Notes: a model not told the origin generated them from the letters alone. Shown: positions 20,199 to 30,330, counted from the stretch's first letter. The stretch is DNA of 64,000 nt from an uncultured Sphingomonas sp. (GCF_913774285.1 NZ_CAJYHX010000037.1:1-64000); one strand, 5' to 3'. A program made the numbers and translations.

Positions 20199-21686
20199 AT
20201 GGAGAAACCGCGCCAGTCCTTCGCAGGCCTGTGGAACATCAGCTTCGGCTTTTTCGGCATCCAGATCGGCTTCGCGCTGCAGAATGCGAATATGAGCCGG
20301 ATCTTCCAGTCGCTGGGTACGCGGCTGGATGACCTGCCTGCGCTCTGGGTGGCGGCGCCGCTCACCGGGCTGCTGGTCCAGCCGATCATCGGGCATCTGA
20401 GCGACAAGACCTGGCTGGGCCGGCTCGGGCGGCGGCGGCCCTATTTTCTGGGCGGCGCGATCCTCGCCGCGCTCGCGCTGCTGCTGATGCCCGAGAGCCC
20501 CGCCCTGTGGTTCGCCGCGGGGCTGCTCTGGGTGCTCGACGCCTCGCTCAACATCTCGATGGAGCCGTTCCGGGCGTTCGTCGGCGACATGCTCCGCAAG
20601 GACCAGCACAGCGCCGGCTATGCGGTGCAGACCGCATTCATCGGCATGGGCGCGGTGCTGGGGTCGATCTTCCCCTGGGCGCTCGAGCATCTCGGCGTTT
20701 CCAATGCCGCGGTGGCGCGTGGCGTGCCGGATACGGTGCGCTACGCCTTCTGGTTCGGCGGCGCGGCGCTGTTCTGCTCGGTGCTGTGGACGGTGCTGAC
20801 CACCCGCGAATACAGTCCGGCGGAAATGACGGCATTCGACGGGCCTTCGACGGTGGACGGCGCCGCGGTGACGCTGCTCGCCGCACGACATCCGGCAGCG
20901 GGATTGCCCTGGATCGTCGCGGGCGCGCTGGTGGTGCTCGCGGTGGCGCGGTTCGCGCTGGAGAAGGAAGTCTATCTGCTGGGCGGGCTGCTGATCGCCT
21001 ATGGCCTGGCGCAGGCTGTGGCGATCCTGCGGGCGCGGGCGGGCAGGGCGAGCATGCTTGGCCATATCGTCGGCGATTTCGCCGGCATGCCGGTGCTGAT
21101 GAAGCGGCTGGCGGTGGCGCAGTTTTTCAGCTGGTCGGCGCTGTTCATCATGTGGATCAACACCACGCCGATCGTCGCCGGCGCCTTTTACGGTTCGCCC
21201 GATCCCAAGAGTGCCGGCTATCAGGAAGGCGCCAGCTGGGTCGACGTGCTGTTCGCCACCTATAACGGTGCTGCCGCGGTGGCGGCGCTGACGCTGCTGC
21301 CGCTGCTTTCGGCGCGCCTCGGCAAGGCGCGGACGCATATTTTCGGGCTGCTGTGCGGCGCAGCGGGCTATGCGAGCTTCTTCCTGGTCCGCGATCCGGC
21401 GTGGCTGATCGCCAGCGAAGTGGGCATCGGCATCGCCTGGGCATCGATCCTCGCCATGCCCTATGCGATCCTCGCCTCCAGCCTGCCCCAGGCCAAGCTC
21501 GGCATCTATATGGGGCTGTTCAACGTCTTCGTGGTGGTGCCCCAGCTGTTGGTGGCGACGGTGATGGGATCGATCATGAACCGCTTCTTCCCCGGCGAGC
21601 CGATCTGGACCATGGCATTCGCCAGCGGAACGCTGCTGCTGGCCGCGGTGGCAATGCTGCGGGTGGCCGCACTGTCGCGGGAGTGA
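20199..21686 (+). CDS. GPH/SLC45-like sugar:cation symporter (MFS)
   Basis: 495 residues with about 12 membrane segments and a long cytoplasmic loop near residues 205-225. The motif WLGRLGRRRPYFLGG after helix 2 is the signature shared by sucrose/maltose transporters of the GPH and SLC45 groups. The gene starts two bases after the LacI stop; this ATG is preferred over the in-frame start at 20184, which lies inside the regulator. In Caulobacter the equivalent gene, malY, carries maltose across the inner membrane. The same role is inferred here, between the periplasmic amylase and the cytoplasmic glucosidase. Confidence 0.87.
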   Translation: MEKPRQSFAGLWNISFGFFGIQIGFALQNANMSRIFQSLGTRLDDLPALWVAAPLTGLLVQPIIGHLSDKTWLGRLGRRRPYFLGGAILAALALLLMPESPALWFAAGLLWVLDASLNISMEPFRAFVGDMLRKDQHSAGYAVQTAFIGMGAVLGSIFPWALEHLGVSNAAVARGVPDTVRYAFWFGGAALFCSVLWTVLTTREYSPAEMTAFDGPSTVDGAAVTLLAARHPAAGLPWIVAGALVVLAVARFALEKEVYLLGGLLIAYGLAQAVAILRARAGRASMLGHIVGDFAGMPVLMKRLAVAQFFSWSALFIMWINTTPIVAGAFYGSPDPKSAGYQEGASWVDVLFATYNGAAAVAALTLLPLLSARLGKARTHIFGLLCGAAGYASFFLVRDPAWLIASEVGIGIAWASILAMPYAILASSLPQAKLGIYMGLFNVFVVVPQLLVATVMGSIMNRFFPGEPIWTMAFASGTLLLAAVAMLRVAALSRE

Positions 21687-22087
21687 GCGGGCCTGCCGCC
21701 GCGCCCGGTTCCGGCACACCGCGGCTATGGTTCTGCGTGCCTCGGCTTCTCGCAGAACAGGGGCGCAGGAATGCGACTGTCGACGGGACCGTCAAGTCCA
21801 ACAGAATCCGGAGCGAATTCGTCTCTGCTTGGCCAAGTAAAGCTCTGTGTATATTTCTTATTCTCCATTCATATTGGTCTTTCGCGGCATTGATCCGGCA
21901 CGTGGTGAAAGAAGAATGGACAAATTTGGATAATGAAGGTAACATGATTGCTGTGAAATATCAGAGATTCTCGCGCTAACTGGTGGATATACAGGCAGTT
22001 CAAGCGCGAACGCCCGTCGAAGATATAAAAATGGTCGCCGACTGAAGCCCCCTTGCTGCTTGCGGCAAGGCATCCTCGGAGGTGACC
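21687..22087. other. AT-richer intergenic gap at the left edge of the accessory region
   Basis: About 400 bases without a convincing gene. From about 21840 to 22035 the sequence is clearly more AT-rich than the flanking DNA (runs such as TATTTCTTATTCT and ATATAAAAATGG). It probably holds the promoter of the three-gene operon starting at 22088. I see no tRNA, repeat or integrase here. The change in composition marks a likely junction between the conserved mal locus and acquired DNA. Confidence 0.5.
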
Positions 22088-24490
22088 GTGACGACAGAGC
22101 TGTCCAAGTTCAAGGAAGCCTATGCCACCATGACGGTGGCGACCTACGAGCCGCTCATTCTGCGCTGGATCTCCGGCTGGACGCTGCGCACCGTCGCAGG
22201 GACCATCGCAAAGCGCAAAGCCAAAGCGGACATGTTCAGGCGCCAGGCCGAAGGGGCTGCATCGACCGCGATCGCAATCGCCAGCGTTCATGCGGCGACC
22301 CGCATCAAGAGCCTTCCATCTGCCGCGGCGATGGCCGATCTGGTCAAGGGGCGGAACCTGATCAACCATGACGATGCCGAACGCGCGGAAACGGCCGGCG
22401 TCCAAAAGCTTGAACTCAAGGGGTTTCCGCAAGCAGTTGCCTATCGCGGCGTGATCCACCCCTTTGGTTTGACCCTGCAGCCCGGCGAGCAGGCGCGTCG
22501 CGCCAAGAGCGTGTCCAACGTCGCCGATGACATTCCCACCTATGTCGCGGGCAACGCGATTTCCCGCGAAGACAATTTCAATCTGAAGGCCGCCCAAAGC
22601 GACGTCTACCGTTCGATGGTGCAGGCGGTGAAACATGCGCCTCACGGCGACATCGGCAAAGCGTTGCAGCTTCACCTGAAAGATAGCGGGATCTATCAGT
22701 TCTTCCCGGAACTTCGCATCGAGGAAGCCCTGTCGCCCATTGGCATCGCGCACTTCTATCGCCAGCTCTATTTCAACGCCGAAGAAGGGTTCGGCCCGAT
22801 CGAGCAGGCGTTCACGGTGGCGCCGCTCGAGACGCTCGAGGTGGTCTACGAAACCGTTCGCAAGCAGATCCACGAGGAAGTGCTTGAAATCGGACTGGAG
22901 CAGGTCAGCGAAACGGCAAGCGAGGAAAAGAATACCGACGAGGTGTCCGACAAGGTTTCCTCGATGATCCAGCGCGACTCCTCGGCGGCGATGTCGGCAA
23001 CCGTGTCAGGCTCGATCGGTGTCTGGCAGGCGAGCGCTTCGGCCAACGCCAGCTTCAAGAACGCCAGCCAGCGGGGCCGCGAACAGACATCCCGGCGCTT
23101 GAAGGAAGTCACCAACCGTGCTGCCGAACGCATCACCAAGACATTCAAGCTGACGACACGGGATGTCACCGACATCACCACCACCAACCTGACGCGCCGG
23201 ATCATCCGCAACGATAGCCCCGCGCCGGTCAGCTATGGTCTGCGCCGTGTCCTGCGCCGGGTGAAGGTGAAGGTGCAGGACCTGGGGCCGCGGCTGGTCT
23301 GGCAACTATATGTTCGTACCCCGGGCAAGGGCCTGGCACGTAGCAAATTCGTGCATTTCCGGGAGTCCGGCCCGATATCTGTGCCCAATGAACCGCCGGG
23401 TCTGCCGCCGCGGCCGGTTGGCGGAACGGACACGGGCACGACCAGTTCGAGCCTGAAATGGGACAATGGCCGCAAGACCTGGTACGTGACCATCGTCGTT
23501 CAGCCCGGCTCCGACCGCAAGGTGACGTCGGTCAGCATCGATTCGATCACCGATCTTGAAGGCGGCGGCAAGGATGATCTGGCGCCCTCGCCCAAGAACA
23601 ACCTGCACTGGGGCGACAATTGGGACGCTGCCGCCCACACCTTCACCACCAATATCGCCATATTGGAAGGCGATGGTGCCAGCGTTTCGGTGAATTTCAC
23701 CTATGCGTGGGATCCGGCAGGCAGCGTGATGGCCGACTGGGAGACGAAGCGGCAGGCAGCTGTCGCCGCGATCACCGAGGATCTGCTCAACAAGAAGTTC
23801 GAGCGGGAAAAGGCGCTCATCACGGAACGGAGCAAGATCAAGCCCCGCCCCGCAGCCGATCTTCGCAAGGAGGAGCGCTACGAGGTGATGAACAGGATGA
23901 TCTCGCATCTGTTCGCCAATGGCGGCAATGATCCCAGTCCGCTGGAGATCGAATATTTCCACCGCTATTTCGAAATCGACGCGATGTTCACCTACACCCA
24001 CCCGTCCTGGTGGAAGCCGCGGTATACCCCCGTGGCGACGGGCGCGGCCCGCCCCGCGTACGAGATAACCGCCGATTCCGAGCCTGCGCCCCTCGGCAGT
24101 TCGCTTGGCTGGGCGATACAGCTCGACGGCGACGCGCGGCGCAACGAGTTTCTCAACAGCCCGTGGATCCGGGTATGCCTGCCCATCTATCCCGGTCGGG
24201 AGGCGGAAGCGATCGACTGGCTGTCCAGGCATATCGAGGGCGAGGAAGGCTATGACGTTCAGGATGGACCGCTGGCCGACCTGTTGAAGCAGGTCGCGCA
24301 ATATCGCGATCAGGAGGCGAGGCTGGGCATCAACGGCCCGGACTATGTCACCGTCGACTCGACGATCGGTGACGAACCGGGCGATCCGAACGCGCCGCTG
24401 ACGCCGGAGGACATCTATCCCATCGTCCAGGAGTTCGAGGTGACCGTTCCGACGGAGGGGTTCGTCTATGACGAGTTGAAGCTGGTCTAG
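22088..24490 (+). CDS. Unrecognised 800-residue protein, first gene of a three-gene accessory operon
   Basis: GTG 22088 is chosen because a GGAGG site ends five bases before it; GTG 22082 lies inside that site. There is no signal peptide. Visible parts: a basic N-terminal helical region (residues ~1-75); a mixed region to ~270; a Glu-rich stretch (SETASEEKNTDEVSDKVSSM) near 280; a Ser/Ala-rich segment (SASANASFKNAS) near 315; a Thr-rich, basic part (FKLTTRDVTDITTTNLTRR, then VRRVLRRVKVKV-like) near 350-400; a Pro/Gly linker (PPGLPPRPVGG) near 440; a probable beta-sandwich to ~555; and a C-terminal domain rich in Trp, Tyr and acidic residues. I cannot assign a family. It is followed after 20 bases by a gene encoding a protease-like protein. 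Codon use looks less GC-extreme than in the mal genes. Confidence 0.8.
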   Translation: MTTELSKFKEAYATMTVATYEPLILRWISGWTLRTVAGTIAKRKAKADMFRRQAEGAASTAIAIASVHAATRIKSLPSAAAMADLVKGRNLINHDDAERAETAGVQKLELKGFPQAVAYRGVIHPFGLTLQPGEQARRAKSVSNVADDIPTYVAGNAISREDNFNLKAAQSDVYRSMVQAVKHAPHGDIGKALQLHLKDSGIYQFFPELRIEEALSPIGIAHFYRQLYFNAEEGFGPIEQAFTVAPLETLEVVYETVRKQIHEEVLEIGLEQVSETASEEKNTDEVSDKVSSMIQRDSSAAMSATVSGSIGVWQASASANASFKNASQRGREQTSRRLKEVTNRAAERITKTFKLTTRDVTDITTTNLTRRIIRNDSPAPVSYGLRRVLRRVKVKVQDLGPRLVWQLYVRTPGKGLARSKFVHFRESGPISVPNEPPGLPPRPVGGTDTGTTSSSLKWDNGRKTWYVTIVVQPGSDRKVTSVSIDSITDLEGGGKDDLAPSPKNNLHWGDNWDAAAHTFTTNIAILEGDGASVSVNFTYAWDPAGSVMADWETKRQAAVAAITEDLLNKKFEREKALITERSKIKPRPAADLRKEERYEVMNRMISHLFANGGNDPSPLEIEYFHRYFEIDAMFTYTHPSWWKPRYTPVATGAARPAYEITADSEPAPLGSSLGWAIQLDGDARRNEFLNSPWIRVCLPIYPGREAEAIDWLSRHIEGEEGYDVQDGPLADLLKQVAQYRDQEARLGINGPDYVTVDSTIGDEPGDPNAPLTPEDIYPIVQEFEVTVPTEGFVYDELKLV

Positions 24491-24510
24491 CGACGAGCAG
24501 GCCTCGTCCG

Positions 24511-25416
24511 ATGACCGACATCATCATCGCGTACGGATGCGAGATACGCGACACCGGCAACGAGAGAGACGTGGTCGCGTATCTCAATGCCAATGCCGAT
24601 TCCGCAGGCACCGGCAAATGGACCTATCCCAAGGGCGCCAAGACGCACACGGTACGCCTCGTCTACACCAAGTCCGAATTTGCCGCCGCACTCGACAAGA
24701 GCGGTGCGGTGGTTGTCTATGATGGCCATTCGCGTATCGGCCAGGGGCCGGTGTTCGGGCCGGCAAGAACCCCGACCTGCCCTGGGATAACGGCGTTTCC
24801 GACCAACCCCTGGGACGACAATTTCCGAATGGGGTGGGACTTTGCCGCTATCGACTGCATCGGCGACATCATGCACCACGGCATCAACCCTGCTGAATTC
24901 AGATTGCCGACATCGGTAAAGGGTGTGTTCGCATCCAAGGGCCTGCTGAAAATCGTCGAAGATGCGATAGCCGCAAAATCGACCAGATGCGGTACGCCGA
25001 AGGCGTGGCGCAGCCTGTCAGCCTGTTTCCCGAGGGAGGCTGCCCGGGTGAACTGTCGCGGCGGGTCTCCTCTGGCGGGCAGGCATTATTACCGGGCACG
25101 CAAGGGCGGAACCGATTTCGACACGCTGGTGAAGGTCGGCGATGCGGACCTCAAGAAGCAGAAGCTGGCCTGCGCGGTGCTCTTCATGAACAGCTGCTCG
25201 AGCAAGCGTCATTTCCTCGGTGCGTTGCGACGCCGGAAGGCGGCAGCGAAATCCAAATGCATGTTCTATGTCACCGGCGATTCCTGCAGCGCGAACACGA
25301 CGCTATTGTTCCTGAAAGCGGTTCTTGCCGGGACGGACGTGTCCAAGCAGTCGAAAGCCATCTTGAAGGTCATGAACGGCTTGGCCGGTTCAGGTTTCAT
25401 CAGTCTCGAGAAATGA
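24511..25416 (+). CDS. Putative clan-CD (caspase-like) cysteine peptidase, 301 residues
   Basis: I do not recognise an exact family. The protein has two motifs in the order and setting of caspase-fold peptidases. A hydrophobic strand ends in VVVYDGHSRIG with His73. A second hydrophobic strand, LACAVLFMNSCSS, has Cys229 in an N-S-C context. In clan CD enzymes these positions form the catalytic His/Cys dyad. The N-terminus (MTDIIIAYGC) looks like the first strand of the fold. It is cysteine-rich, with at least eight Cys, and has no signal peptide, so it is probably cytoplasmic or delivered by another route. It lies 20 bases after the 800-residue gene and three bases before the next one, which carries a second possible dyad. 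The peptidase role is inference. Confidence 0.7.
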   Translation: MTDIIIAYGCEIRDTGNERDVVAYLNANADSAGTGKWTYPKGAKTHTVRLVYTKSEFAAALDKSGAVVVYDGHSRIGQGPVFGPARTPTCPGITAFPTNPWDDNFRMGWDFAAIDCIGDIMHHGINPAEFRLPTSVKGVFASKGLLKIVEDAIAAKSTRCGTPKAWRSLSACFPREAARVNCRGGSPLAGRHYYRARKGGTDFDTLVKVGDADLKKQKLACAVLFMNSCSSKRHFLGALRRRKAAAKSKCMFYVTGDSCSANTTLLFLKAVLAGTDVSKQSKAILKVMNGLAGSGFISLEK

Positions 25417-25419
25417 CCC

Positions 25420-26778
25420 ATGATCAGCGCTGACGACAATATGGAGATTGCCTCGCTGATCCGCGGAGGGGACGACGCGATAGAACGTGGTGGCGAGATG
25501 CTTGAACGGCTTTTGGCCAAGCACCCCGAATGGGCCGAGACAGCAGTGCCGTTTCTGGCAACGGGGCAGCCTTTGCTGGTGGCGGCCGCGCGACGAATCC
25601 TGACCATGTTCGACGAGCAGGCGCTGTGCACGATCGCGCGCGGCTTCGACATCGACGATGCGACGGCGCGCTTCCATATTCTGGGAGTTCTCTGGGCGCA
25701 CCTTATCGCCATGGACCTGCGCGCGCGCGCCGAATGGCTGGAGGAAGTCGCGCCGCATCTGCGGCAGGGGCTGGGCGATCTGCGCGTTCCGGATCGCGGC
25801 TTCAGCGAACCGGAAATCGTCGAGATCGAGAATGACTATCGGCTGAGTGACGAGACCTACCTGTTTCTCAACCGCATGCTGTTCCCGGACTTCGACGACA
25901 GCATGTTCGCCGTGTTGGAAGAGGAAGCGCGGACACCGATTGTGCAGCAGTTCGAACGCCGTTTCGACAATCTGTTCGGTACGCCTGCTGCGGCCGCGCG
26001 CAAGGGTGCCAGGCAGCCGACGCTTCTCACCGAGCTGACCATTGTCGCAGCGTTCCCGGAGGTATTCACTCCCGCGGAGGCGCAGGAAGAGCGCGACAAA
26101 GCCAAATCCGGCCAATGGGCGCCCACAACGAGGGATTTCGTCGCCGTGGCGCAGGTGGACACGCCCGATCCGGGGAAGGCTATTTTCGAGGTTAACTCCT
26201 TCCTCGGTATGGTATCCGCGATATTGTTCGAGGATCCGTCGAAGCCAGACCGTTCCGCTTTCCGTCCGCTACAGTCGATCAAGCGCGTCAACATCCTCAC
26301 CCATGGTAATCCCGGTCTGATCGCCATGTCCGGCACGGTGGACAGATCCGGCGGGGTTTTGCTTTCCACCGCCGGTTCCGGTTCGCAGGATCTGTCGGGG
26401 CCAATAGACGTCGCCTCCGTGCAGGTCGCGGCCGACCCCAATCTGCTGCTCTCAAATGGCAAGCCGCTGGCGCAGTCGCTGCGGGACCGTTTTGCCGCCG
26501 ATGCGGAGTTGTATCTGATCGCCTGTCACAGCGCGATGGGGTTGTCGTTGCCGTTGCTGCAGGACCTGCGAGGCCTTTTCAAAGTCAAGATTTGCGCGTT
26601 CACCAAGGAAATCGCCTATTGCCCCTCGCTCGATGCCACGCACATTATCGATCGCGCTTTCACCGCCATCGGAAACTGCGACAATGGCTCGGCGCGGGGC
26701 TACAAGCATCTCGTGCCAGACCGGACCGTGAGCGGCGGAGCGGCGTCGAGCCGACGGCCAAATGGCACAACGTCCTAA
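25420..26778 (+). CDS. Unrecognised 452-residue protein with a second His/Cys dyad (DUF4347/CHAT-like C-terminus)
   Basis: The N-terminal ~200 residues look all-helical and repeat-like (MLERLLAKHPEWAE, then LLVAAARRILTMFD, ATARFHILGVLWAHL), as in HEAT-type scaffolds. The C-terminal part has VNILTHGNPG with His295 and LYLIACHSAMG with Cys369. These two strand-end motifs are arranged as in DUF4347 and caspase-fold CHAT-type domains, and after the Cys comes a strand KVKICAFTKEIAYC like the one that follows the nucleophile in that fold. The start is three bases after the previous stop, so the operon is tight. There is no signal peptide or membrane segment. Function unknown; peptidase activity is inferred from the dyad. 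Confidence 0.7.
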   Translation: MISADDNMEIASLIRGGDDAIERGGEMLERLLAKHPEWAETAVPFLATGQPLLVAAARRILTMFDEQALCTIARGFDIDDATARFHILGVLWAHLIAMDLRARAEWLEEVAPHLRQGLGDLRVPDRGFSEPEIVEIENDYRLSDETYLFLNRMLFPDFDDSMFAVLEEEARTPIVQQFERRFDNLFGTPAAAARKGARQPTLLTELTIVAAFPEVFTPAEAQEERDKAKSGQWAPTTRDFVAVAQVDTPDPGKAIFEVNSFLGMVSAILFEDPSKPDRSAFRPLQSIKRVNILTHGNPGLIAMSGTVDRSGGVLLSTAGSGSQDLSGPIDVASVQVAADPNLLLSNGKPLAQSLRDRFAADAELYLIACHSAMGLSLPLLQDLRGLFKVKICAFTKEIAYCPSLDATHIIDRAFTAIGNCDNGSARGYKHLVPDRTVSGGAASSRRPNGTTS

Positions 26779-26828
26779 CTCCGGCGAACGGTCGATACCG
26801 GCGTAGCTGTACGGTGCCGCCCGCTAGA

Positions 26829-27245
26829 GTGGCTTCCACGCATTCCGGTTCGTAGCCGCACGAGCTGGAGTAGTTTGGGCATTCGGCCGGCTGAAGGATG
26901 TCAACGAGGCTGCCGATCAGACTTCCTAGCGTGCTGACGGCTCGTTGGCTCGCCTTGCAAAGCACGATGCCACCAGGGTGCCCCGCTCGCCTGCCAGAAT
27001 GCCGGGTACCACCCGCGGGACTTGGCCGCAGCCCGACCATGCTCGAGCGCAAGCTGCCGGCAGCGGACCGTACTCGACACGCTCACCTCAAAACGAGCCG
27101 CCGCATGGCAGCGCGGATCGCCATCGATCGATGACCAACCGGTCCCGGAGTTCCTGTGAAAGCGTGCGTGCGACACATGCTGGCCTCTCGCCATCAGCAG
27201 AAAACGAGAATCGCGTCCGCCCGGGGTTGGGAATCCTCGCCGACT
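26829..27245 (-). pseudogene. Degenerate IS630-family transposase, left copy
   Basis: Read on the minus strand. The 5' end near 27178 encodes an IS630-type start and helix-turn-helix in shifted frames (RTLSQELRDRLV, then CHAAARFEVSVSSTVR). The central DDE part is missing. The 3' end still encodes the family's C-terminus (SLIGSLVDILQPAECPNY, then SSCGYEPE). Frameshifts and stops break every frame. Upstream of the HTH it shares the block GAGGCCAGCATG and an end-like GAGTCGGCGAGGATTCCC with the second copy at 29801-30330, in inverse orientation. It cannot make an active transposase. Confidence 0.75.
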
Positions 27246-27276
27246 CAGCTCGTGGAAAGATCAATCTAAAGTTAAG

Positions 27277-27360
27277 ATATAGTAAATGTGTGCAAGGTAT
27301 AGTGATGGCAGGTTACGTAACTGCGCGGTCGAAGGTTTTTATATAGTAAATTTGCTGCAA
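27277..27360 (+). promoter_or_regulatory. AT-rich promoter region with a direct repeat before the lipoprotein gene
   Basis: ATATAGTAAATGTG (27277-27290) recurs as ATATAGTAAATTTG (27341-27354), with TGCAA following both at nearly the same distance, 64 bases apart. The stretch is far more AT-rich than its surroundings and lies 66-149 bases before the lipoprotein start. It may be tandem regulator sites or a duplicated promoter. The regulator is unknown. Confidence 0.4.
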
Positions 27361-27425
27361 CATGTTGATATATTGCCGGTTGTGTGTAGGTGGGGCGGAG
27401 GCAAAGAGTACAAAGTGGGGCTTAT

Positions 27426-28385
<960 letters not shown>

Positions 28386-28398
28386 TCCGCCTCCGGTA

Positions 28399-29733
28399 AT
28401 GTTGACTGCAATCATCGCAATACAAGCGTCGCCCCTGGCCCTGGGCCCAGGGGCGGCGCAACCCGGCTGCGCAGCGCTCGCCACCGAGCGCTGCCAGACG
28501 TCTTTGACGCCTGACCAGATGTTCGCGATGGCCCAAAAGCTGGCGGAGGCGAACCGCGAGGATCAGGCGATCGAACTTCTCAAGGCGTTGACCAGGGATC
28601 GAAACCCGGATTTTCGCGCTGAAGCTCGGGTACGAATCGCCCACTTGCTACTGAAACACGGCGACCGACTCGGCGCCCTTGTGTGGCTTCGCCAGCTATT
28701 GGACGAGAAGCCCGACGCAGCAGCGGTGAGGCTGGAATATGCCTCGTTGCTGGCTCAAACCGGCGACACCGTCGGCGCACGACGCGCCTTGCGTCAGATC
28801 CAGGCCGGATCGCTGCCTCCGAATGTCGCCCTGGCGGTAAACCGCTATGTCGAAGCGCTGCGTTCACGCAAGCCCCTTGGCGGCTCGCTTGAGTTGGCAC
28901 TTGCGCCGGACAGCAACATCAATCGCGCGACCAGCGCCACCACGCTCGACACGGTGATCGCGCCACTGAACCTCTCGCGCGACGCCCGGGAGCAGTCGGG
29001 GACCGGTTTGAAGGAAGCAAGCCAAGCCTATATGCGTCTGGACATGGGGAACAACATAACGTTGGTGCCCCGCCTGTCGAGCCAGGCCACGCTTTATCGC
29101 GCCAGCCAGTTCAATGATATTTCGGGTTCTGCGCAAGTCGGCGTCGAGTATCGCAGCGAGGCGGACCGACTGACGCCTTCGGCCGGCTATACATGGCGCT
29201 GGTATGGCGGCCAGATCTATGCGCGCACGCAAAGCGTCAACTTCGACTGGCTTCATCCTGCCGGGCCCCGTGCTCAGATCGACGCTTCGGCCAGTGTAAA
29301 TCGGGTGCGTTATACGGGAAGCAATCTGCAGAACGGGATGATTTACACGGCCGCGTTCACCTATGAACGCGCGCTCACGATCCGATCGGGAGCGAGCATA
29401 ACCTTGTCTGCCAACCGCCAAACTGCCGAAGACGCTGGCTACGCAACGCGGTCCGGCGCGTTCTCCAGCGTGTATTGGCATGATGCTGGCCGAATCACCT
29501 TCTTTGCGAGCGCGACGGCAGCGCGACTGACCGCAGACGCGCGGCTCTTCATCTTCCCCGATCGGCGTGCTGATTGGTACGTACGTGGCGGCGCCGGAGC
29601 GATCTGGAGAAAAGTTCACGTCGTCGGATTTTCTCCCGTGTTCCGGTTTGGGTACGAGCGCAATTGGTCTACCGTCCCGATCTATGACTTCCGAAGAGTG
29701 TTTACGGAGTTTGGTGTTACGCGGGGTTTCTGA
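28399..29733 (+). CDS. Slam-type outer-membrane translocon for surface lipoproteins (DUF560)
   Basis: 444 residues: a possible signal sequence, an N-terminal TPR region (about 35-150; QAIELLKAL, ARVRIAHLLLKHGDRLGAL, YASLLAQTGDTVGARRAL), then a C-terminal beta-barrel of about 270 residues ending with RRVFTEFGVTRGF and a terminal Phe. This TPR-plus-14-strand architecture and the closing motif match Slam proteins (surface lipoprotein assembly modulators), which flip specific lipoproteins to the outside of the outer membrane. The cognate lipoprotein lies immediately upstream. The signal peptide is weak at its basic end and the ribosome site before ATG 28399 is poor, suggesting translational coupling to the lipoprotein gene. 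Confidence 0.82.
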   Translation: MLTAIIAIQASPLALGPGAAQPGCAALATERCQTSLTPDQMFAMAQKLAEANREDQAIELLKALTRDRNPDFRAEARVRIAHLLLKHGDRLGALVWLRQLLDEKPDAAAVRLEYASLLAQTGDTVGARRALRQIQAGSLPPNVALAVNRYVEALRSRKPLGGSLELALAPDSNINRATSATTLDTVIAPLNLSRDAREQSGTGLKEASQAYMRLDMGNNITLVPRLSSQATLYRASQFNDISGSAQVGVEYRSEADRLTPSAGYTWRWYGGQIYARTQSVNFDWLHPAGPRAQIDASASVNRVRYTGSNLQNGMIYTAAFTYERALTIRSGASITLSANRQTAEDAGYATRSGAFSSVYWHDAGRITFFASATAARLTADARLFIFPDRRADWYVRGGAGAIWRKVHVVGFSPVFRFGYERNWSTVPIYDFRRVFTEFGVTRGF

Positions 29734-29800
29734 TCCCCAGTCGTTGACGGAAATACTGTCTTTGCTTTTGGCTCCAACCTGAAGCGGTTTTCACGCGAAT

Positions 29801-30330
29801 TGACTCGTCGTGGATTCCCGCCTCCGGCGTGATGTGATGCACGCTTCCTGCTGGTGGCAGGAGGCCAGCATGGATGGCACGCACGCTTTCACAGGATCTT
29901 CGGGGCAGGGTTGTCGCCGCGAGTGGCGGCGGCCGGAATTGCCATGCCGCGGCGGCACGCTTTGGCGTCAGCATATCGAGTGCGATCCGCTGGCGTGGTC
30001 TTGCGTTGGAATATGGCCGTACCGTGTCCAATCGATGCGGTGGCGACATGGACAACTTCTCGAGCCACAGGCTGGCCGCCGTGAAAGAGCGGATCGAAGC
30101 GGCCGGCGCAACCCTGCGCTTCCGCCCGCCCTAAAGCCCGGCTTCAATCCCGTTGAAAAGGCCTTCTCCCCGCTCACGGCAGCATGCTGCGCAAGGCGGG
30201 CGAACGAACCGTCAACGGGTCGTGGGGTTTGATCGGCAAGGCTGGTCGACATCTTCCAGCCCGCCGAACGGGCCAACTACTTCAGCTCGCGCGGCTACGA
30301 ACCGGAAAGCGTGGAAACCGCCCGAATATC
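29801..30330 (+). pseudogene. Degenerate IS630-family transposase, right copy
   Basis: An IS630-type start and HTH are intact from ATG 29874 (MARTLSQDLRGRVVAAS, then AAAARFGVSISSAIRWR). The frame jumps over most of the catalytic domain to MDNFSSHRLAAVKERI, which contains the second Asp region, then stops at 30132-30134. The DDE Glu block (FNPVEKAFSPL) and the C-terminus (AGERTVNGSWGLIGK, then NYFSSRGYEPES) continue in other frames up to about 30325. At least two frameshifts and one large internal deletion are needed to explain this. It points away from the Slam module, opposite to the left copy. Confidence 0.8.
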
